From the NCBI GenBank assembly GCA_030668165.1, contig DAOUUM010000167.1:1-6733 (forward strand): a stretch of DNA of 6,733 bases, written 5' to 3'. Under the pieces are notes generated by a model, which worked only from the letters and a program-made list of their open reading frames with translations, did no database searches and had not been told where the DNA came from. A program made the position numbers and the translations under genes. This DNA is from Candidatus Heimdallarchaeota archaeon. Lineage in GTDB: Archaea; Asgardarchaeota; Heimdallarchaeia; Heimdallarchaeales; Kariarchaeaceae. Of the stretch, positions 5,701 to 6,733 are shown in pieces (position 1 is the first letter of the stretch; each line of letters begins with the position of its first letter).

Positions 5701-6733
5701 CAGAATTTCATGGATAGACCCATTTTCATCTGAATAACCATTAGCAACTTCAATTTCCGTTTTGTTATTATATATTCTGTATTCCATGTCAGGGATAAAT
5801 GACTGTTTGTTTCTCAATTGTATTTCAAAAGCATAATTGTTATCATTGCTATCAAAAAAAATTGATTCATCATTTTGTATAAAATGAGAGGTTGTGTTAA
5901 TCAATTCGTATTCAAAGTATAAATTAAATGTATAATGCCCCTTTACCAGATTGAAATTATAGATATTTGTTTTCCCATTCTCATATGCAGGAATACCATA
6001 TTTATCCCTGACCTCCAATCTTATTTTATCATAGCCATTAGTCGAATAATTTCCAATATCAACTTCAACTGTGGTATTATATCTTTTGAGTGCTGATTCA
6101 TAAATTTCATCCTCTGTAAGGCTACTCACATCATATTTGACCCTTAAATGAGTAACACTATTCAATGGCAAATCATTCATCTGATTTGCGATGTCAAGAT
6201 TGATTAGTAATTCATCATCAGTTATTCCTTCCGAGGAAAAAATCCCAGTAATTTTCATATCCACAAATTCATCATTAAGCACCGAATGAACTCGAATAAT
6301 TTGATCTACATTTATATCCAATCTATCTGCTAGATCAAATCCTATTAAAGTCTCGTAAAAATGCCCTGTAGAGGGGATCTTACCCTCAACAAGTGATATA
6401 CCCTCGAGATCAATGATTTTGGGATAAATAACCCCCCTGATGTAAATTGGTTCATCTTTTACTATTCCAGGAAACAATGTCTCAGGACTCACTAATTTAA
6501 CACCTTCGACCTCCTCAAACGCATTAACTAACACTCTAGGTATTGCAGAGGTGAATGGAGTGGTGGCCTCCTCATTGTAAAATACAAGAATATCCTCCGC
6601 GGTTCCAAAAAAATCCTGATTGACGTACATCATCTCAAAAAGGATTGAACTTGAAGTCATAAAAATTGCAGAAGATAATATCAATGCAATAGCAACTCCT
6701 GTGATCCTTTTTTTCGGAATTATTCTAGGAATC
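2749..6733 (-). CDS. Giant FtsX/MacB-type ABC transporter permease, N-terminal few residues cut off
   Basis: The frame is open to the right edge, with 1,327 residues visible (codon 1 at 6732-6730). A TTG at 6684 lies inside helix 1, so it is not the start. The KKR at 7-9 is followed by helix 1 (about 10-32, ITGVAIALILSSAIFM). A MacB-like extracytoplasmic core (about 40-205) includes GKIPSTGHFYETLIGFDLAD and VDMKITGIFSSEGITDDELL. Then come about 960 residues of beta-rich, Asn/Ser/Thr-rich sequence. Helix 2 is at about 1194-1222, and the family's cytoplasmic coupling segment (KKEIILMKSIGASKSQIIYS) at about 1234-1254. Helix 3 is at about 1257-1281 and helix 4 at about 1299-1322. This is the four-helix plan of MacB, LolC/E and FtsX, which work with an ABC ATPase and transmit ATP-driven motion to the ectodomain rather than always moving a solute. 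MacB ectodomains have a little over 200 residues; this one has about 1,160. No ATPase gene is in the window; it may lie upstream, beyond 6733. Substrate or partner is unknown. The family call is firm. Confidence 0.85.
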   Translation of the reverse strand, partial: IPRIIPKKRITGVAIALILSSAIFMTSSSILFEMMYVNQDFFGTAEDILVFYNEEATTPFTSAIPRVLVNAFEEVEGVKLVSPETLFPGIVKDEPIYIRGVIYPKIIDLEGISLVEGKIPSTGHFYETLIGFDLADRLDINVDQIIRVHSVLNDEFVDMKITGIFSSEGITDDELLINLDIANQMNDLPLNSVTHLRVKYDVSSLTEDEIYESALKRYNTTVEVDIGNYSTNGYDKIRLEVRDKYGIPAYENGKTNIYNFNLVKGHYTFNLYFEYELINTTSHFIQNDESIFFDSNDNNYAFEIQLRNKQSFIPDMEYRIYNNKTEIEVANGYSDENGSIHEILRNGNYSLMLFEQSLTSTYFFTISKKDIIEIQVDKNIIIEIDTLLNNSVIAYPSFELRIPGITPLHSFLLDGDPYSKMNYDFTSELLSFDLSSGFHNFTIFRVGAIVSYIQFEINEEIRFFTSDTLFNYAKYDPNQQVTIETEGINSIQSLSFGNGDEIEYTILDSTISFTLPQATGFYEIIVTGLDPLNNPKSETWDIIVKSNSGFAGWIGPSSLPVLKVSDTIKVWTNNDTNLYVDIGQITRVEDYWIYSAPNNVSDLYFHNTTYEVLITNDYGGSETLEYKIISDYKSLFGFENSTSSYEIGDYIGSELKLKFHDNVGELWKFEIDHGSGYFRLFPGNYIAIPDVQTTFKINITSPYSGITESHIILVHDPSNVSDYPLLQNGYPLYVTNGKIILLDIHNLKLNIELNRSNIPFTPISLDGNTIQVSPGTYSALVYLNEKSEGYYWNFTVSPWITDNIIHGDNYLTEWGYITYSNNINIIAGELWIDSIAHYVVDSISNPYPSYFLDRENNEFVINLHEIAYANYTISFSNGTIIESQYTGSFTLLDNNLVSSIIDFYMTSMSNTSYRSQLVLQLGLEFSNKEIIVSNRTNNAISGLDILVTLHHTKEQFYYHIDDKNSSFFLYAQPQEFTINFYLDDQLIETHSSFLTDLNHLYIGNVVLSFSTFNQNYRQLENTSLIKILNLDTLKIIFVDNLIDIKLEPGNYQIEYSSGPFKGNTTIYINESRGYQLNFDILTSPLNLEFPNYIFESMSIVTLTHSLLNYNITGQISRNDLNLYYDDFAVGWWNISIQGDWGIWMSYFELSPDETLLLISIQNREGSQIILDTDVGRYLDLIQIGSIQGTEYLNSYLGGALILISIIILTQLIVILLVLIFNLQEIAANLSFESKKEIILMKSIGASKSQIIYSYSKYLFYGSILISFTGYFLAKILIYFLIKSNNTIFFGHKFKPGIDSLGLILLNIVVTLVMTYISILISYRQEIE
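3190..6050 (-). repeat. About 11 degenerate Ig-like (beta-sandwich) modules in the permease ectodomain
   Basis: A strand motif, usually G-x-(Y/F/W/H) followed by alternating hydrophobic residues, recurs in the ectodomain. Visible residues and motifs are 265 GHYTFNLYF, 347 GNYSLMLF, 437 GFHNFTIF, 520 GFYEIIV, 608 TTYEVLI, 683 GNYIAI, 775 GTYSALVYL, 869 ANYTISF, 974 QEFTINFYL, 1049 GNYQIEY and 1130 GWWNISI. Spacings are 75 to 105 residues with a mean near 86, the size of an Ig-like or PEGA-like beta domain. Several copies (683, 775, 1049) carry P before the G. Three copies lack the glycine. The sequence between copies is too diverged for me to align by eye, so domain borders are approximate and the fold is inferred. 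These are protein-level modules, not DNA repeats. Confidence 0.45.

Noticed and set aside
6682..6684. TTG as the start codon of the permease
   Set aside because: It falls inside the first membrane helix; the codons from 6732 to 6685 add KKR and the first half of that helix, so the true start is beyond the right edge.
1..6733. CRISPR array, insertion sequence, tRNA or rRNA
   Set aside because: No direct DNA repeats with regular spacers, no transposase or terminal inverted repeats, and no tRNA- or rRNA-like stretch were found on reading the window.

Overview
The window looks like a piece of an AT-rich archaeal genome, most likely from an Asgard archaeon (Lokiarchaeia or a relative). Three things point that way. 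There is a clear Rab/Ras-superfamily small GTPase with all five G motifs. A leucine-rich-repeat protein lies tail to tail with it. Promoter elements have archaeal geometry: TATA boxes about 25 nt before the predicted transcription starts, with one apparently leaderless gene. The Asgard assignment is inferred from gene content; no rRNA or other taxonomic marker is present.

Layout, left to right. (1) At 3-608 on the + strand is the C-terminal part of a leucine-rich-repeat protein, cut by the left edge. (2) At 610-1146 on the - strand is a 178-residue Rab-like GTPase, one base away from the LRR gene and convergent with it. Its real start is an ATG at 1146, not the TTG at 1239 that the open frame reaches. 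A TATA box, a small palindrome and an AGGA ribosome-binding site lie just upstream. (3) At 1219-1244 (- strand) is a hairpin followed by eight U residues. It resembles a bacterial intrinsic terminator and closes the next transcription unit. (4) At 1335-2678 (- strand) is a complete nucleotide-sugar dehydrogenase of the UDP-GlcNAc/ManNAc or UDP-glucose 6-dehydrogenase superfamily, apparently made from a leaderless mRNA. (5) From 2749 to the right edge (- strand) is a very large FtsX/MacB-type ABC permease. Its first few residues are missing, and its extracytoplasmic region is about 1,160 residues long.

The permease is the most unusual item. It has the four-helix plan of the MacB/LolC/FtsX family and a recognisable MacB-like periplasmic core. 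Between that core and helix 2 lie about 960 residues of beta-rich sequence, in which a short G-x-(Y/F/W/H) strand motif recurs about eleven times at a mean spacing near 86 residues. This suggests a chain of Ig-like modules. All 26 N-glycosylation sequons of the ectodomain fall in this chain and none in the core.

How the genes work together is inference. The dehydrogenase would supply a nucleotide-linked uronic acid for surface glycans. The permease is a cell-surface machine that appears heavily decorated with possible glycosylation sites. No ATPase partner for the permease and no glycosyltransferase is visible here. The GTPase and LRR genes may form a separate signalling or membrane-dynamics pair, but convergent adjacency alone does not show that. 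I see no tRNA, rRNA, CRISPR array, insertion sequence or attachment site. No gap between genes exceeds 190 bases.
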